A stretch of 64,000 nt of DNA from Flavobacterium sp. ov086 (GTDB taxonomy: Bacteria; Bacteroidota; Bacteroidia; Flavobacteriales; Flavobacteriaceae), in contig NZ_FZNL01000005.1 of assembly GCF_900187965.1 (NCBI RefSeq), positions 62,001 to 126,000 of the forward strand, written 5' to 3'. The notes beneath the pieces were generated by a model. It was not told the DNA's origin. It did no database searches and saw nothing but the letters and a program-made list of their open reading frames with translations. Positions 15,149 through 24,054 of the stretch are shown here, in pieces (the stretch's first letter is position 1; the number at the start of each line of letters is the position of its first letter). The translations under genes were made by a program, and so were the position numbers.

Positions 15149-16149
15149 TTAATGATTGACCATTTTCATAGCATCTTCACTGTATCGATCTCCTATGATA
15201 GGATATTGCTTAAGGAGTCTGTCAATTGTCATTAGATCCTCGTTTGTTATGTTGACATCAACTGCCATTGCATTCTCTTGCAGGTATTTTCTTTTTTGGT
15301 TCCGGGTATTGGGATAATATCATTACCCTGAGCCAATACCCACGCAAGAGCTAGCTGTGCCGGCGTGCATTCTTTATTCATCGCCATAGCTGCAAACTCA
15401 CGCACTAGAATATTGTTATTATTTATATTCTCCTGTTGGTAGCGCGGTAAGGTTTTTCTAAAATCATTATCGGCAAAAGTGTCGATATTAAGGACATTAG
15501 TAACCAAACCTCGTGCTAAGGGAGAATAGGGCACCAGTGAGATTCCAAGTTCACGGGTAGTTTGTAATATCTCTGTTTCAACATCTCTGGTTAGTAACGA
15601 ATACTCACTTTGCAGAGCAGCAATTGGATGTACAGCGTGCGCCTTGCGAATCGAGGCTGGCGAGGCCTCACTCAGGCCAAGATAACGTACTTTTCCTTCT
15701 TTTACCAAATCTGACATTGCTCCAACAGTTTCCTCAATTGGAATATTTGGATCAACACGATGTACATAATAAAGATCAATAGTGTCTGTTTTTAGACGTT
15801 TTAGGCTGTTTTCAACTGCAACTTTCATCCAGGCAGGCGAACCATCAAAGTAGGTGCTGGCTGCACTGCTGGGACCTGCAATACCATCTTTAAAACGGAA
15901 TCCGAATTTCGTTGCGATAAATATCTTATCGCGGTTGGGTACCAATACCTTTGATATAAGTTCTTCATTGGCACCATTGGCGTACATATCGGCTGTATCC
16001 CAAAAGTTGATCCCCAGGTCAAGGGCTTTTTCCAGCGTGGCTAAACTTTCTTGATCATCTGTAGGTCCGTAAGCAAAGCTCATACCCATACATCCCAAGC
16101 CAAGTGCAGATAGACGTTCGTCAGTTTTTCCAAGTTTTCTGTATTTCAT
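15149..16149 (-). pseudogene. aldo/keto reductase, frameshifted near the C terminus
   Basis: The protein has the AKR tetrad Asp51, Tyr56, Lys81 and His130, with FIATKFGF and [11 protein letters not shown]. The open frame ends at 15247 with an unrelated tail ([14 protein letters not shown]). Adding one A to the A6 run (plus-strand T6 at 15292-15297) restores [18 protein letters not shown] and continues to a stop at 15149 in normal AKR style. It is therefore either a 1-bp deletion allele or a sequencing error at a homopolymer. The lost part is the C-terminal cofactor/substrate region. The AraC gene upstream on the same strand is probably its regulator. Confidence 0.75.
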
Positions 16150-16239
16150 TTTTTATCTAATTTTGTTTCAACAAATTTAGATTAGCAAACTCAGCAGAAT
16201 TTATAATGATCAAACTGATAGTTATAATATTCAAACAGA

Positions 16240-17136
16240 CTACCTCAGCTGGGAGGGTGTCAGACCTGTATGCTTTTTAAAAAAAAGAGTAAAATAAGAA
16301 GGATATTCAAAGCCAAGGCTGTAAGCAATATCGGCTATGTTCCAGTTAGTATGTTGTAATAATGCCTTTGCTTCTTTTATAATGCGCGCTGTGACATGCT
16401 CAGTTGTAGTCTTGCCGCTTACTTGTTTTACCGCACGATTAAGGTGATTGATGTGAACCGATAAAGCAGCCGCATAATCTGCAGGGGTTTTCAGTTTGAG
16501 CACAAGAGCGGGCGAATCAATTGGAAACTGTCTTTCGAGCAATTCCAAAAATAAAGTACAAACCCTTGATGAGGCATTAGTGTAGGTATGAAAATTGGTT
16601 GCAGGATTATTTTTCATGGCCTCATGTATTATCAGGTGCAGATAGCTGCGCAATACATCGTACTTATGTGGATAAGTGGAGAGCATTTCTGCCTGCATCT
16701 TCATATAGAGAGACGAAAGTTCCTTCAATTGAATAGCATCGGGAAAGAATATCGGGTTGCAGCCAATTTTGAATAAAGGCGAATCCTGTAAGCTGCCCAG
16801 TCGCTCGCTATGCTGAATGAAATCTTCGGTAAACAAACAATACCAACCTGACTGCTGCTCAGACTCTGCTTCCCAGGAATAAGGTACTACAGGATTAGAG
16901 AAAAGTAGTGCTGGCTGGTCGATTTGTATCCATTTATCAGCGTAATAAATTTTACCCTTGCCAATAATTAGGGAAACTTTATAAAAATCCCGGCGGCTGT
17001 AAGGACTTACCACCGAGCAGCTATCTCTGCTGAAGATATTAATGTGTCCGATGCCTGCATTATTAAGTGGTACACGTGCTGGTGCATGGCTAGGAAGTCG
17101 TTTGTAAAAATCGCTAACGCTTTCGGCTTGTTTCAT
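16240..17136 (-). CDS. AraC-family transcriptional regulator
   Basis: A 298-residue regulator. The N-terminal cupin-like sensing domain occupies about 20-170 (YSRRDFYKVSLIIGKGKIYY, SNPVVPYSWE). The C-terminal double HTH occupies about 200-298 (LSVHINHLNRAVKQVSGKTT; HTNWNIADIAYSLGFEYPSY; FFKKHTGLTPSQ). It lies 90 bp upstream of the AKR gene on the same strand and probably activates it. It is a close paralogue of the AraC at 19752, sharing length, the FYK.SL..GK.KI.Y motif and the HVNHLNRAVK-type helix. Confidence 0.85.
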   Translation of the reverse strand: MKQAESVSDFYKRLPSHAPARVPLNNAGIGHINIFSRDSCSVVSPYSRRDFYKVSLIIGKGKIYYADKWIQIDQPALLFSNPVVPYSWEAESEQQSGWYCLFTEDFIQHSERLGSLQDSPLFKIGCNPIFFPDAIQLKELSSLYMKMQAEMLSTYPHKYDVLRSYLHLIIHEAMKNNPATNFHTYTNASSRVCTLFLELLERQFPIDSPALVLKLKTPADYAAALSVHINHLNRAVKQVSGKTTTEHVTARIIKEAKALLQHTNWNIADIAYSLGFEYPSYFTLFFKKHTGLTPSQLR

Positions 17137-17215
17137 AGTGTAAATTTATAAAAATAAAACGGACCTCAGCTGCGAATATTTTTATAGCGCTTCTAAAATA
17201 ATGCTGAATAAACCA

Positions 17216-17533
17216 GGCAATACGGTAGATTTTCTTTTGACCAGAAAAAGACCGAGAATGAGTGCACAGTCATTTCTAATTAAAGCAATTAGTAATAACT
17301 ACTGGCCGAGAGTAATTAATATTGATAAAAGTGGTTCTAATTTGACAGCTATCAAAGTATATAATAAGCGTTCGTTTTCAAAGATTAAATTCCGGCAATG
17401 TAAATATCTCAACAATAATGTAGAGCTGGATCATCGTTTTATCAAATGGCGTATACAAAACAGATTAGGGTTTAAAAATTTTGAATCAGCTAGACGAATA
17501 TTGAGTGGAATTGAAGTTGTGTATATGTTGAGA
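17216..17533 (+). mobile_element. IS6-family transposase remnant (central/C-terminal part)
   Basis: The translation GNTVDFLLTRKRPRMSAQSF..., VINIDKSGSN, LDHRFIKWRIQN, ESARRILSGIEVVYMLR matches the C-terminal half of IS6/IS26-type DDE transposases. It retains an Asp (NIDKS) and the Glu-His segment (ELDHR). The N-terminal HTH and first Asp are missing, and homology stops at about 17533, 13 bp before the next gene's stop. No terminal repeats were seen. It is inactive. Confidence 0.75.
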
Positions 17534-17546
17534 ATTAAATTAGTGA

Positions 17547-18089
17547 TTAATAGCTCCAGTCAAAACGACCTTCTTTTATTTCTACTTTTTCTCCTTTTGA
17601 ATTCACGGCATTGAACCAGAAGGTACCCGAGATGATGGATTTTGACAAATCCAGATGGGTGATTTTGAGCTCTCCGGTTTGGATAGTATTGGTGTAAAAG
17701 CTGTTATTGAAATCAGGTTCGTAGATTCCAGCAGCGCCAATAAAATCCGGCTCTGTAGTAAATGTTTTATCAAGTTTATAGACAGCGCCCTCGGTAATAT
17801 CAATTTTAGTGGTCTGCAGTGCTACGAGTTCACCTTTTGAATTGCTGTAATCAGCAAAATTCAAACTAAAATAATGCTGCCCTTGTTCAATCTGATAAAA
17901 ACAATTCACCCCGGTATTACCACTTTTTCCATGGGGCAGAAAAACTTTTCCGTTGACCAGGCAACCCACTGTGTTGGCACCTGTATGGGTCTGGGCAGGT
18001 AGTTTGTCTTTATCATTTAAAATAGACCCGTCTTTATCGCAGGAGTATAATACGACTAAAATGGCAAAAAAAGATAATAATCTTCTCAT
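17547..18089 (-). CDS. DUF6252-like lipoprotein
   Basis: A 180-residue lipoprotein with lipobox VLYSC (Cys17). The mature part begins with a disordered Asp/Lys/Thr segment, then GCLVNGKVFLP and a beta-rich domain with SLNFADYSNSKGEL and SGTFWFNAVNSKGE, as in DUF6252 proteins of Bacteroidota. It is probably an outer-membrane or periplasmic lipoprotein of unknown function. Its 3' end abuts an IS6 remnant, so local rearrangement has occurred, but the C terminus looks intact. Confidence 0.65.
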   Translation of the reverse strand: MRRLLSFFAILVVLYSCDKDGSILNDKDKLPAQTHTGANTVGCLVNGKVFLPHGKSGNTGVNCFYQIEQGQHYFSLNFADYSNSKGELVALQTTKIDITEGAVYKLDKTFTTEPDFIGAAGIYEPDFNNSFYTNTIQTGELKITHLDLSKSIISGTFWFNAVNSKGEKVEIKEGRFDWSY

Positions 18090-18337
18090 AAAATTTGGTT
18101 TTGGTAAAGTTGTTATAATTTTATAAATATAGGATAAATTTTACGTTACAAAACCTTTAGATTAGCTGTTTTTTTTTCAATAATCAGCAAAAAAAAACTA
18201 TTAAGACATTAAATAGTTTGTCGATATGAAAGCTGAGCTGAAATTTCGTCAACGTTCAGAAGTGGTTCTGTGGCATTTGGGAATAACTTTTATCTTTATA
18301 AATTTAAACTCATTCAAAATGAATACTAAAGCGAACA

Positions 18338-18433
18338 TTGAGTGGAATTGAAGTTGTGCATATGCAGAGAAAGAATCAAATGGTTAGACCAGGATTGACT
18401 ATGTTTAAATCATTTTGTAAATTAGCAGTTTAA
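18338..18433 (+). mobile_element. IS6-family transposase remnant (extreme C terminus)
   Basis: The frame reads LSGIEVVHMQRKNQMVRPGL followed by a short basic tail and TAA, the usual end of Flavobacterium-type IS6 transposases. It repeats the LSGIEVV segment already present at 17500-17525, so it derives from a second copy or a duplication rather than the missing end of the first. It lies between the DUF6252 gene and the HxlR gene; the rest of 18090-18560 shows nothing else. Confidence 0.65.
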
Positions 18434-18560
18434 TTTTTGAATTCCTTAAATATTCGTATTTGATTCTGACAGATGCGGCAGAAGCGTAGATTCTAGAACC
18501 GATAAGTTTACAGAAAGATTCACAAACAGAGGTTTTGTAGTATTATCTTTTTCCGGAAAT

Positions 18561-18971
18561 CTAACTTGATTTTTTATCCTTTTTCAATTTTCCGGAAGAC
18601 TGTTCTGTTTTAATTTTTTCGCGATGCTGCATGCCCCATTTTGTCATTGCTCCCACAACTTCCTCTAGTGTATGACTGTAGGGTAGAAGTTCATATTTTA
18701 TGCTTACCGGATAGCCATTTTCTACTTTTTTGATGATAAAACCATTCATTTCCAGTTCTTTTAATTCGCTGGAAAGAACTCGTGCAGAGATTCCTGTAAC
18801 CTGCCTTTGAATTTCGGTAAATCGTTTGTTTCCTCTTGCCATCGCGATGATAATCATCAGTTTCCATTTACCGCCAATAACATATAATGCGTCTGAAACA
18901 GCCATTAAAACTTTATGGCATTCTTCCGTAAATGCTTTGTTATCTGTTTGGTTTTCTTGCGCTTCACCCAT
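18561..18971 (-). CDS. HxlR-family winged-helix regulator
   Basis: A 136-residue protein with the HxlR core: IGGKWKLMIIIAMARGNKRF, TEIQRQVTGISARVLSSELK, LEMNGFIIKK, EVVGAMTKWGMQH. It is a cytoplasmic DNA-binding protein, often redox- or electrophile-responsive. It is divergent from the SnoaL-like gene at 19098 across 126 bp. It probably autoregulates and controls that gene, since HxlR proteins usually control the divergently transcribed neighbour. Confidence 0.85.
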   Translation of the reverse strand: MGEAQENQTDNKAFTEECHKVLMAVSDALYVIGGKWKLMIIIAMARGNKRFTEIQRQVTGISARVLSSELKELEMNGFIIKKVENGYPVSIKYELLPYSHTLEEVVGAMTKWGMQHREKIKTEQSSGKLKKDKKSS

Positions 18972-19097
18972 AACTATGTTGTTTGTTACTTACTAACCTT
19001 TAGGTAATGACTAATAAATTGTAAGCAAATATAATATAATTTTGGTTTGTAATAATTACAGAAAATAATTTTTCAAATTTAATTAAACAACAAAATT

Positions 19098-19535
19098 ATG
19101 ACGCTAGAAATTTTAAAAACAAAAGAAGATTTAAGAAACTTGATTGATGATTATGCTTATTTAAGTGATGACAAAAAAATCGCTGACGTGATGAATCTAT
19201 TCACACTGGATGTTACGTATAAAGTTTATATGGGTGGTGCTCTGGTGGCCGATGTTTCGGGAAGAGAAAATATGGAAAAAGATTTCAACCATCATGCTTC
19301 TCTGGTAAAAACCTATTTTACATTAAATGGGCAGCATACTGTAAAAATCGACAGCGAAACCGCTACGGGAGTTTCTTTTACTCAAATCAAAATGATCAGA
19401 GACATTGAAGGAAAAGATATTTTGACTGATTACAGTGTAAAATACGATGACAGCTATGTGTTTCAAAATGGAAAATGGTTTATCAAAGACCGTGTGGCTC
19501 ATTTTCTAATTATTGAAGCAAGACCTGTTTCTTAA
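19098..19535 (+). CDS. SnoaL/NTF2-fold protein
   Basis: A 145-residue protein of the SnoaL-like (NTF2 superfamily) type. The N-terminal helix LRNLIDDYAYLSDDKKIADV is followed by LFTLDVTYKVYMGG and a C-terminal FQNGKWFIKDR strand pair. The fold serves as a small-molecule isomerase, hydrolase or binding pocket. A -7 box TAATTTTG lies about 50 bp upstream in the HxlR intergenic region, so induction through that HxlR is likely. The substrate is unknown. Confidence 0.75.
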   Translation: MTLEILKTKEDLRNLIDDYAYLSDDKKIADVMNLFTLDVTYKVYMGGALVADVSGRENMEKDFNHHASLVKTYFTLNGQHTVKIDSETATGVSFTQIKMIRDIEGKDILTDYSVKYDDSYVFQNGKWFIKDRVAHFLIIEARPVS

Positions 19536-19544
19536 TATTATTAA

Positions 19545-19582
19545 AAAACTTTGTGACCTATTTTGGTTGCAAGGTTTTTTTT
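19545..19582 (+). terminator. Terminator after the SnoaL-like gene
   Basis: AAAACTTTGTGACC (19545-19558) pairs with GGTTGCAAGGTTTT (19565-19578), using G-U pairs at three positions, followed by TTTT. It starts 10 bp after the stop codon. Confidence 0.6.
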
Positions 19583-19751
19583 GATTATTCCAAATTATAG
19601 TTGATACTCTCTATTTTATTTTAATCACAACCTTTCTAAAAAGTTCTGGATATGATGATAGAATTCGGATAAAAGAACACAGGGAAAGTATTTTGGGTAA
19701 AATTTAAGATTACAGGGTTTTAAACAAGTTTGAATTTCTTAACTTTATAAA

Positions 19752-20630
19752 ATGAAAGAGAAGATAATAAGAGAAGTTTCCAAGTTTAACAATGAACTGA
19801 AACTGCAGGGGTTTAAAGCATTCCAGATAGAAGATGATGGCGCCGAAACCAGAACTTACAGCAGAAAGGAGTTTTATAAAATCTGTCTGACAACAGGTAA
19901 AAGCAAAATTCATTATTCTGATAAAACTTATGAACAGGAAGGTACGATTCTCTTTTTTGGAAATCCGCACATTCCATATTCATGGGAAACAATTTCAACA
20001 ACTTATATTGGTTACACTATTTTATTTTCAGAAGAGTTTTTTAAAAACTCCGAACGTTCTGAAAGCCTGCAGCAATCGTCCTTTTTTAAAATTGGCGGAA
20101 CACCTGTTTTGAAAATCACAGAAGAGCAAAGAGTTTTTCTCAATACTATTTTTCATAAAATGATTACGGAACAGGAAAGTGATTATGTTTTTAAAGATGA
20201 GCTGATTCGCAATTACATCAGTCTCATTATACATGAATCTTTAAAGATGGAACCTTCAGAAAATTTCGAACAAAATAAGAATGCATCTTCCAGATTGTCA
20301 TCGGTATTTTTGGAATTACTGGAAAGACAATTTCCAATTGAAAGTACTTCCAGTCCACTTCAATTAAGAACAGCCCAACATTATGCCCAGCATTTGAATG
20401 TGCATGTCAATTACCTGAATCGAGCTGTAAAAGAAGTTACAGGAAAATCTACAACTACTCATATTACGGAGCGAATCATCACAGAAGCCAAAGCGCTATT
20501 GCTCCATACTGATTGGAGTGTTTCTGAAATTGGTTATGCACTTGGGTTTGATTATCCTACCTACTTCAATAATTTCTTCAAAAAAAATACCGGCACCAAC
20601 CCCACAGCATTTCGCTTAGCAGAAGTTTGA
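19752..20630 (+). CDS. AraC-family transcriptional regulator
   Basis: A 292-residue AraC protein, paralogue of the one at 16240. The N-terminal sensing domain contains YSRKEFYKICLTTGKSKIHY and FGNPHIPYSWE. The C-terminal double HTH contains LNVHVNYLNRAVKEVTGKST, HTDWSVSEIGYALGFDYPTY and FFKKNTGTNPTAFR. It lies 85 bp upstream of an acetyltransferase/lipoprotein/hydrolase run on the same strand that has its own -7 box, and it is the likely activator of that run. Confidence 0.85.
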   Translation: MKEKIIREVSKFNNELKLQGFKAFQIEDDGAETRTYSRKEFYKICLTTGKSKIHYSDKTYEQEGTILFFGNPHIPYSWETISTTYIGYTILFSEEFFKNSERSESLQQSSFFKIGGTPVLKITEEQRVFLNTIFHKMITEQESDYVFKDELIRNYISLIIHESLKMEPSENFEQNKNASSRLSSVFLELLERQFPIESTSSPLQLRTAQHYAQHLNVHVNYLNRAVKEVTGKSTTTHITERIITEAKALLLHTDWSVSEIGYALGFDYPTYFNNFFKKNTGTNPTAFRLAEV

Positions 20631-20682
20631 ATTTCTTAATCTTTGGTTTGATAATCGTTACTACCTTGCTTAAAGGCAGTCT

Positions 20683-20690
20683 TACCTTTG
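20683..20690 (+). promoter_or_regulatory. -7 box of the acetyltransferase operon
   Basis: TACCTTTG fits TAnnTTTG and lies 25 bp before the ATG at 20716. The same TACCTTTG box is used at 46712. No good -33 box is visible, as expected for an activator-dependent promoter. Confidence 0.45.
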
Positions 20691-20715
20691 TATCTGATTA
20701 TTTAATTCAAATATT

Positions 20716-21306
20716 ATGTCAGATTCAAATCCTATTTTCGATGCCACACCATTTCAAAAAGATATTTTCGAAAGGCTTTTGACGGGTGAAACCATACTTC
20801 CTAACGATTCGCAAATAGGCAGATTGAGAGAAGAGGCATTCGCTGTGAAAGCATTACTGACTCAGATGAACAATGCTGTAAATCCTGAAGAAATTACACA
20901 GATACTAAGCAGGATTTTAGATAAAGAACTTCAGGATGTTGCCGTATTTACTCCTATTTACATCAATTGTGGAAAACACATTACAATTGGTAAAAACGTA
21001 TTTATCAATTTTGACTGCACCTTTTTGGCATTGGGCGGAATTACCATTGAAGACGACGTTTTAATTGGTCCGAAAGTCAGTCTCATTACCGAAAATCATC
21101 CATTAAATCCTGAGGAAAGAAAAGGACTAACAGGTAAACCAATTCTCATCAAAAAAAATGCATGGATTGGTGCCAATGCTACAATTTTGCCTGGCGTAAC
21201 AATTGGAGAAAATGCAGTTGTCGCGGCAGGAGCAGTAGTCTCTAAAGATGTTCCTGACAATACCATCGTTGGTGGAGTTCCTGCAAAATTCATTAAAAAT
21301 GTTTAA
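20716..21306 (+). CDS. hexapeptide-repeat O-acetyltransferase (maltose/galactoside type)
   Basis: A 196-residue left-handed beta-helix acyltransferase. The N-terminal Mac-type cap helix region ([16 protein letters not shown]) is followed by hexapeptide repeats from about 95. The catalytic His is in [10 protein letters not shown], and the end is the characteristic [13 protein letters not shown]. It should transfer acetyl from acetyl-CoA to a sugar or similar hydroxyl in the cytoplasm. It is the first gene of a three-gene run under the upstream AraC; the next start is 17 bp after its stop. Confidence 0.85.
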   Translation: MSDSNPIFDATPFQKDIFERLLTGETILPNDSQIGRLREEAFAVKALLTQMNNAVNPEEITQILSRILDKELQDVAVFTPIYINCGKHITIGKNVFINFDCTFLALGGITIEDDVLIGPKVSLITENHPLNPEERKGLTGKPILIKKNAWIGANATILPGVTIGENAVVAAGAVVSKDVPDNTIVGGVPAKFIKNV

Positions 21307-21323
21307 CCTTAAAAGAGATAATT

Positions 21324-21797
21324 ATGAAACTGAAATCTTTAGTAACAGTTATCGCTATTCTTTTCGCTTTTTCTTTTTGCAATGCAAGTTGTAGTAATGA
21401 CAATGAAAAAGCACCAAGAGAAAATAATGAGAATAATAATACTTCAACAACTAAAATGAAAATTACAATTGGTACAGCAGTTTTTACAGCAACATTGTAT
21501 AACAACCCAAGTGCAGCTGCATTGAAAGCAATGCTCCCGCTTACCATAAATATGACCGAACTGAATGGCAATGAAAAGTATTATGATTTTCCTGGTCCGT
21601 TTCCAACAAATGGTTCAGCTGGAGGAGATATCAAAGAAGGCGATTTAACGCTTTACAGGAACAATGTGCTTGTACTTTTTTATAAAAGTTTCAACACTTC
21701 CTATAGCTATACAAAACTCGGATATATTGACAATCCTGCAGGACTTGCTGCTGCATTGGGTGCCGGAAATGTAGTTGCGAAATTTGAAAACAATTAA
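21324..21797 (+). CDS. cyclophilin-like fold lipoprotein
   Basis: A 157-residue exported protein with a signal peptide ending in CNASC (likely lipidated Cys22), then an Asn/Glu-rich linker. A cyclophilin-like domain follows (MKITIGTAVFTATLYNNPSA, LPLTINMTELNGNEKYYDFP, GDIKEGDLTLYRNNVLVLFY). These domains lack proline-isomerase residues and their role is unclear. It is co-transcribed with the acetyltransferase (17 bp) and the following hydrolase (12 bp). Confidence 0.75.
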   Translation: MKLKSLVTVIAILFAFSFCNASCSNDNEKAPRENNENNNTSTTKMKITIGTAVFTATLYNNPSAAALKAMLPLTINMTELNGNEKYYDFPGPFPTNGSAGGDIKEGDLTLYRNNVLVLFYKSFNTSYSYTKLGYIDNPAGLAAALGAGNVVAKFENN

Positions 21798-21809
21798 AAT
21801 CAAATTATT

Positions 21810-22892
21810 ATGAAGAATATAAGTTTAAAAATAATTCAAAAGAAAATGAAAAAAACATTCGCAGTCGCAATATTATTCCTGATAACAGGGCAAATATTTG
21901 CACAAAAAGTACAATCAAATTTAGAAAAAATGAATACATCAAAAGAACATTATACATTCCAACTTAGTGACAAAGTAATACGTCAAAAAGTGAGCTTCAA
22001 AAATCGTTACGGCATTACATTAAGTGGCGATTTATACCTTCCGAAAAATGCAGGAAACGAAAAATTGTCTGCATTAGCAATCAGTGGACCATTTGGAGCT
22101 GTGAAACAACAATCATCTGGATTATATGCCAACCAAATGGCAGAACGTGGTTTTGTAGCATTAGCTTTTGATCCCTCTTATACAGGAGAAAGCGCAGGAG
22201 AACCACGAAATCTAGCTTCTCCGGAAATCAATACAGAAGATTTTAGCGCTGCGGTTGATTTTTTGGGATTACAAAAAAAGGTGGATAGAAATAAAATTGG
22301 CATCATCGGAATTTGTGGTTTTGGCGGTTTTGCTTTAAATGCAACTGCTATTGATAAACGAGTAAAAGCCGTTGCAGTGACAAGTTTGTATGATATGACC
22401 AGAGTAATGTCAAAAGGATATAATGATTCAGTAACTCCGGAACAAAGAACCAAAACATTGGAAGCTTTGGGTGAGCAGCGTTGGAAAGATGCCGAAAACG
22501 GAAAACCGGCAGATGGTCCAAGAAATTTACCGGAAAAATTGAAAGGCGATGAACCGCAGTTTGTAAAAGAATATTTTGATTATTACAGAACACAGCGTGG
22601 TTTTCAAGTTAATTCTGTGAACTCAAATGGAGCTTGGCTGGTAACCAATCCGATATCTTTTATGAATATGCCAATATTAGCTTATGTAAAAGAAATTTCG
22701 CCAAGACCAATGCTTTTAATCGCAGGAGAAAATGCGCACTCAAGATATTTTAGCGAAGACATTTTTAAAGTAGCAAATGAACCAAAAGAATTAATAATTA
22801 TTCCAAATGCAGTTCACGTAGATCTGTATGACAAAGTAGATATTATTCCTTTCGATAAGTTAAAACGTTTCTTTAATGATAATTTGAAATAA
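21810..22892 (+). CDS. exported alpha/beta hydrolase (GxC nucleophile type)
   Basis: A 360-residue protein. A second in-frame ATG at 21846 begins a cleaner signal peptide (MKKTFAVAILFLITGQIFAQ) and is an equally good start. The hydrolase domain has ISGPFGAVKQQ, GFVALAFDPSYTGES and the elbow GIIGICGFGG, with Cys169 at the nucleophile position as in dienelactone-hydrolase/YcjY-like proteins. The catalytic Asp is probably after MLLIAGENAHS and the His in NAVHVDLYD. It acts in the periplasm or outer envelope on an unknown ester. It is last in the AraC-linked run. Confidence 0.8.
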   Translation: MKNISLKIIQKKMKKTFAVAILFLITGQIFAQKVQSNLEKMNTSKEHYTFQLSDKVIRQKVSFKNRYGITLSGDLYLPKNAGNEKLSALAISGPFGAVKQQSSGLYANQMAERGFVALAFDPSYTGESAGEPRNLASPEINTEDFSAAVDFLGLQKKVDRNKIGIIGICGFGGFALNATAIDKRVKAVAVTSLYDMTRVMSKGYNDSVTPEQRTKTLEALGEQRWKDAENGKPADGPRNLPEKLKGDEPQFVKEYFDYYRTQRGFQVNSVNSNGAWLVTNPISFMNMPILAYVKEISPRPMLLIAGENAHSRYFSEDIFKVANEPKELIIIPNAVHVDLYDKVDIIPFDKLKRFFNDNLK

Positions 22893-22944
22893 TACATCGG
22901 ATGGTGATTTGACACAAAGTCAAATAGGGAGCTTAAAGCAAATT

Positions 22945-22983
22945 AACAACCTCCAAAGTTATTTGATTTTGGAGGTTGTTTGT
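22945..22983 (+). terminator. Terminator of the hydrolase operon
   Basis: AACAACCTCCAAA (22945-22957) and TTTGGAGGTTGTT (22968-22980) form a perfect 13-bp stem followed by TTTGTG. The arms closely resemble those of the terminator at 15094. Confidence 0.8.
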
Positions 22984-23058
22984 GTTCGGAAAAACTTTAT
23001 AGAACATATAAACCGCTTTCTATTTTGATGTATATAGAGATAAAATCGCAAGAAAGGC

Positions 23059-23211
23059 CATAAAAAAATCCCATTTCGTAAGAAATGGGATTTTAAGTTT
23101 TTGACCCCTAAAGGACAAATAACACACCATTTTATGGAAGATTTAATGAGATTGGCTTCTTATATGTAAGATTTGTCTTTGTGAATGGCACCAACAATTT
23201 GGTTTGGATAT
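23059..23211. repeat. Dispersed hairpin element, copy 3 (truncated by SDR fragment)
   Basis: It carries the TCCCATTTC/GAAATGGGA hairpin, ACCCCTAAAGGACAAAT and the ATGGAAGATTTAATGAGATT block, and stops in TTTGGTTTGGATAT at 23211. The homology breaks there exactly where an SDR gene fragment begins on the other strand, so the two meet at a recombination or insertion junction. Confidence 0.8.
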
Positions 23212-23273
23212 GCTTCAGCCCAAATTTTTCCGAATCCTCGGGATGCACCCGTTATAAAAATTGTTTTTTTCAT
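23211..23273 (-). pseudogene. N-terminal fragment of an SDR (21 codons)
   Basis: The reverse strand reads MKKTIFITGASRGFGKIWAE followed by Ala, then runs into repeat copy 3. It matches the start of the SDR at 34082 (MAKTIFITGASRGFGRIWAE) almost residue for residue. Its upstream region is also a copy of that gene's promoter (see 23335-23370). It is a truncated duplicate. Confidence 0.8.
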
Positions 23274-23334
23274 TATACTATATTTTATTGTTTTAATATC
23301 GAGATAAAATTCCGTCAATTATTGATAAACATTA

Positions 23335-23370
23335 TGATACAAAAGTGGGCAATAATGAAACATTTTAACG
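23335..23370 (-). promoter_or_regulatory. Orphan promoter copy of the 34082 SDR
   Basis: The 36 bp here, read on the minus strand, match 33991-34026 at 34 positions (CGTTAAAAYGTTTCATTATT followed by GCCYACTTTTGTATCA). It now drives only a truncated SDR start. The similarity marks the functional promoter/operator of the intact gene. Confidence 0.65.
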
Positions 23371-23443
23371 AGAACTAACATTCTAAAACTAGGATATAGT
23401 TGTATTTATAGCTATGCATCCGAAGAGAGATAGTTCCTGCGTT

Positions 23444-24031
23444 TTAATTATTTGATTGTTTTTCTGACTGTTCTTTCAGACTTATTAACCAATTCTTAAT
23501 GTTCTTACGAACCATATTAGGTGCAAAAATTTTCTCCATTTTTGTTTTAGGTCCATTTTGGGATTCGTTTGAGATAACCTTGCAGCCTTCTTTGGTTGGG
23601 ATAATCATCCATGCATTGTAAACGGTCATGTTTTTATTATCGGTTTCTCCGCACCAGGCTATGTTATAAGGAGCGTTGAATTCCTTTATAGTCGAAGTAA
23701 ACTTACCTGCCGGATGCCAGATAAAAACACTGGATGAATTAAGCTTTCCTTCAGGTGAATTTTGCAGTTCAATACCTTCAGCTTTTTTGTACCACTCTGG
23801 CCATTTAGCGGCTTGGATGAAAATATCCCAAACGACTTGCGGCTTGGCTTTAATGTCTATTTCGTTATGTATGAAAAAATCAGCTTCTGCTGGTTTATAA
23901 CCTTCCGGCCAGTTAATTTTATCGGAATATGGTAAACTTGACTGAACTGCATTTTTGTGTGAATAACAAGAGGAAAGTAGCAATGTGATACTAGTTAAGC
24001 TAACGAGTATAAATTTTTTTGTTGTTTTCAT
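23444..24031 (-). CDS. SRPBCC (START-like) lipoprotein
   Basis: A 195-residue lipoprotein with lipobox LLSSC (Cys22). The mature domain has the SRPBCC/polyketide-cyclase pattern: FFIHNEIDIKAKPQVVWDIF, AAKWPEWYKKAEGIEL, VFIWHPAGKFTSTIKEF, ISLKEQSE. It forms a hydrophobic ligand pocket and, being lipidated, should act in the periplasm or outer membrane. It is the last gene of the long minus-strand RND cluster, 23 bp after the SDR gene. Confidence 0.75.
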   Translation of the reverse strand: MKTTKKFILVSLTSITLLLSSCYSHKNAVQSSLPYSDKINWPEGYKPAEADFFIHNEIDIKAKPQVVWDIFIQAAKWPEWYKKAEGIELQNSPEGKLNSSSVFIWHPAGKFTSTIKEFNAPYNIAWCGETDNKNMTVYNAWMIIPTKEGCKVISNESQNGPKTKMEKIFAPNMVRKNIKNWLISLKEQSEKQSNN

Positions 24032-24054
24032 TGTCTGGGATTTTCATTCATAAA

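Noticed and set aside
15280..15300. Programmed frameshifting in the AKR gene
   Set aside because: No slippery heptamer with a downstream structure was seen; a simple indel at the A6 run explains the data.
17201..17614. 137-residue ORF as an intact gene
   Set aside because: It is an IS6 transposase remnant lacking the N-terminal half and running into non-homologous sequence.
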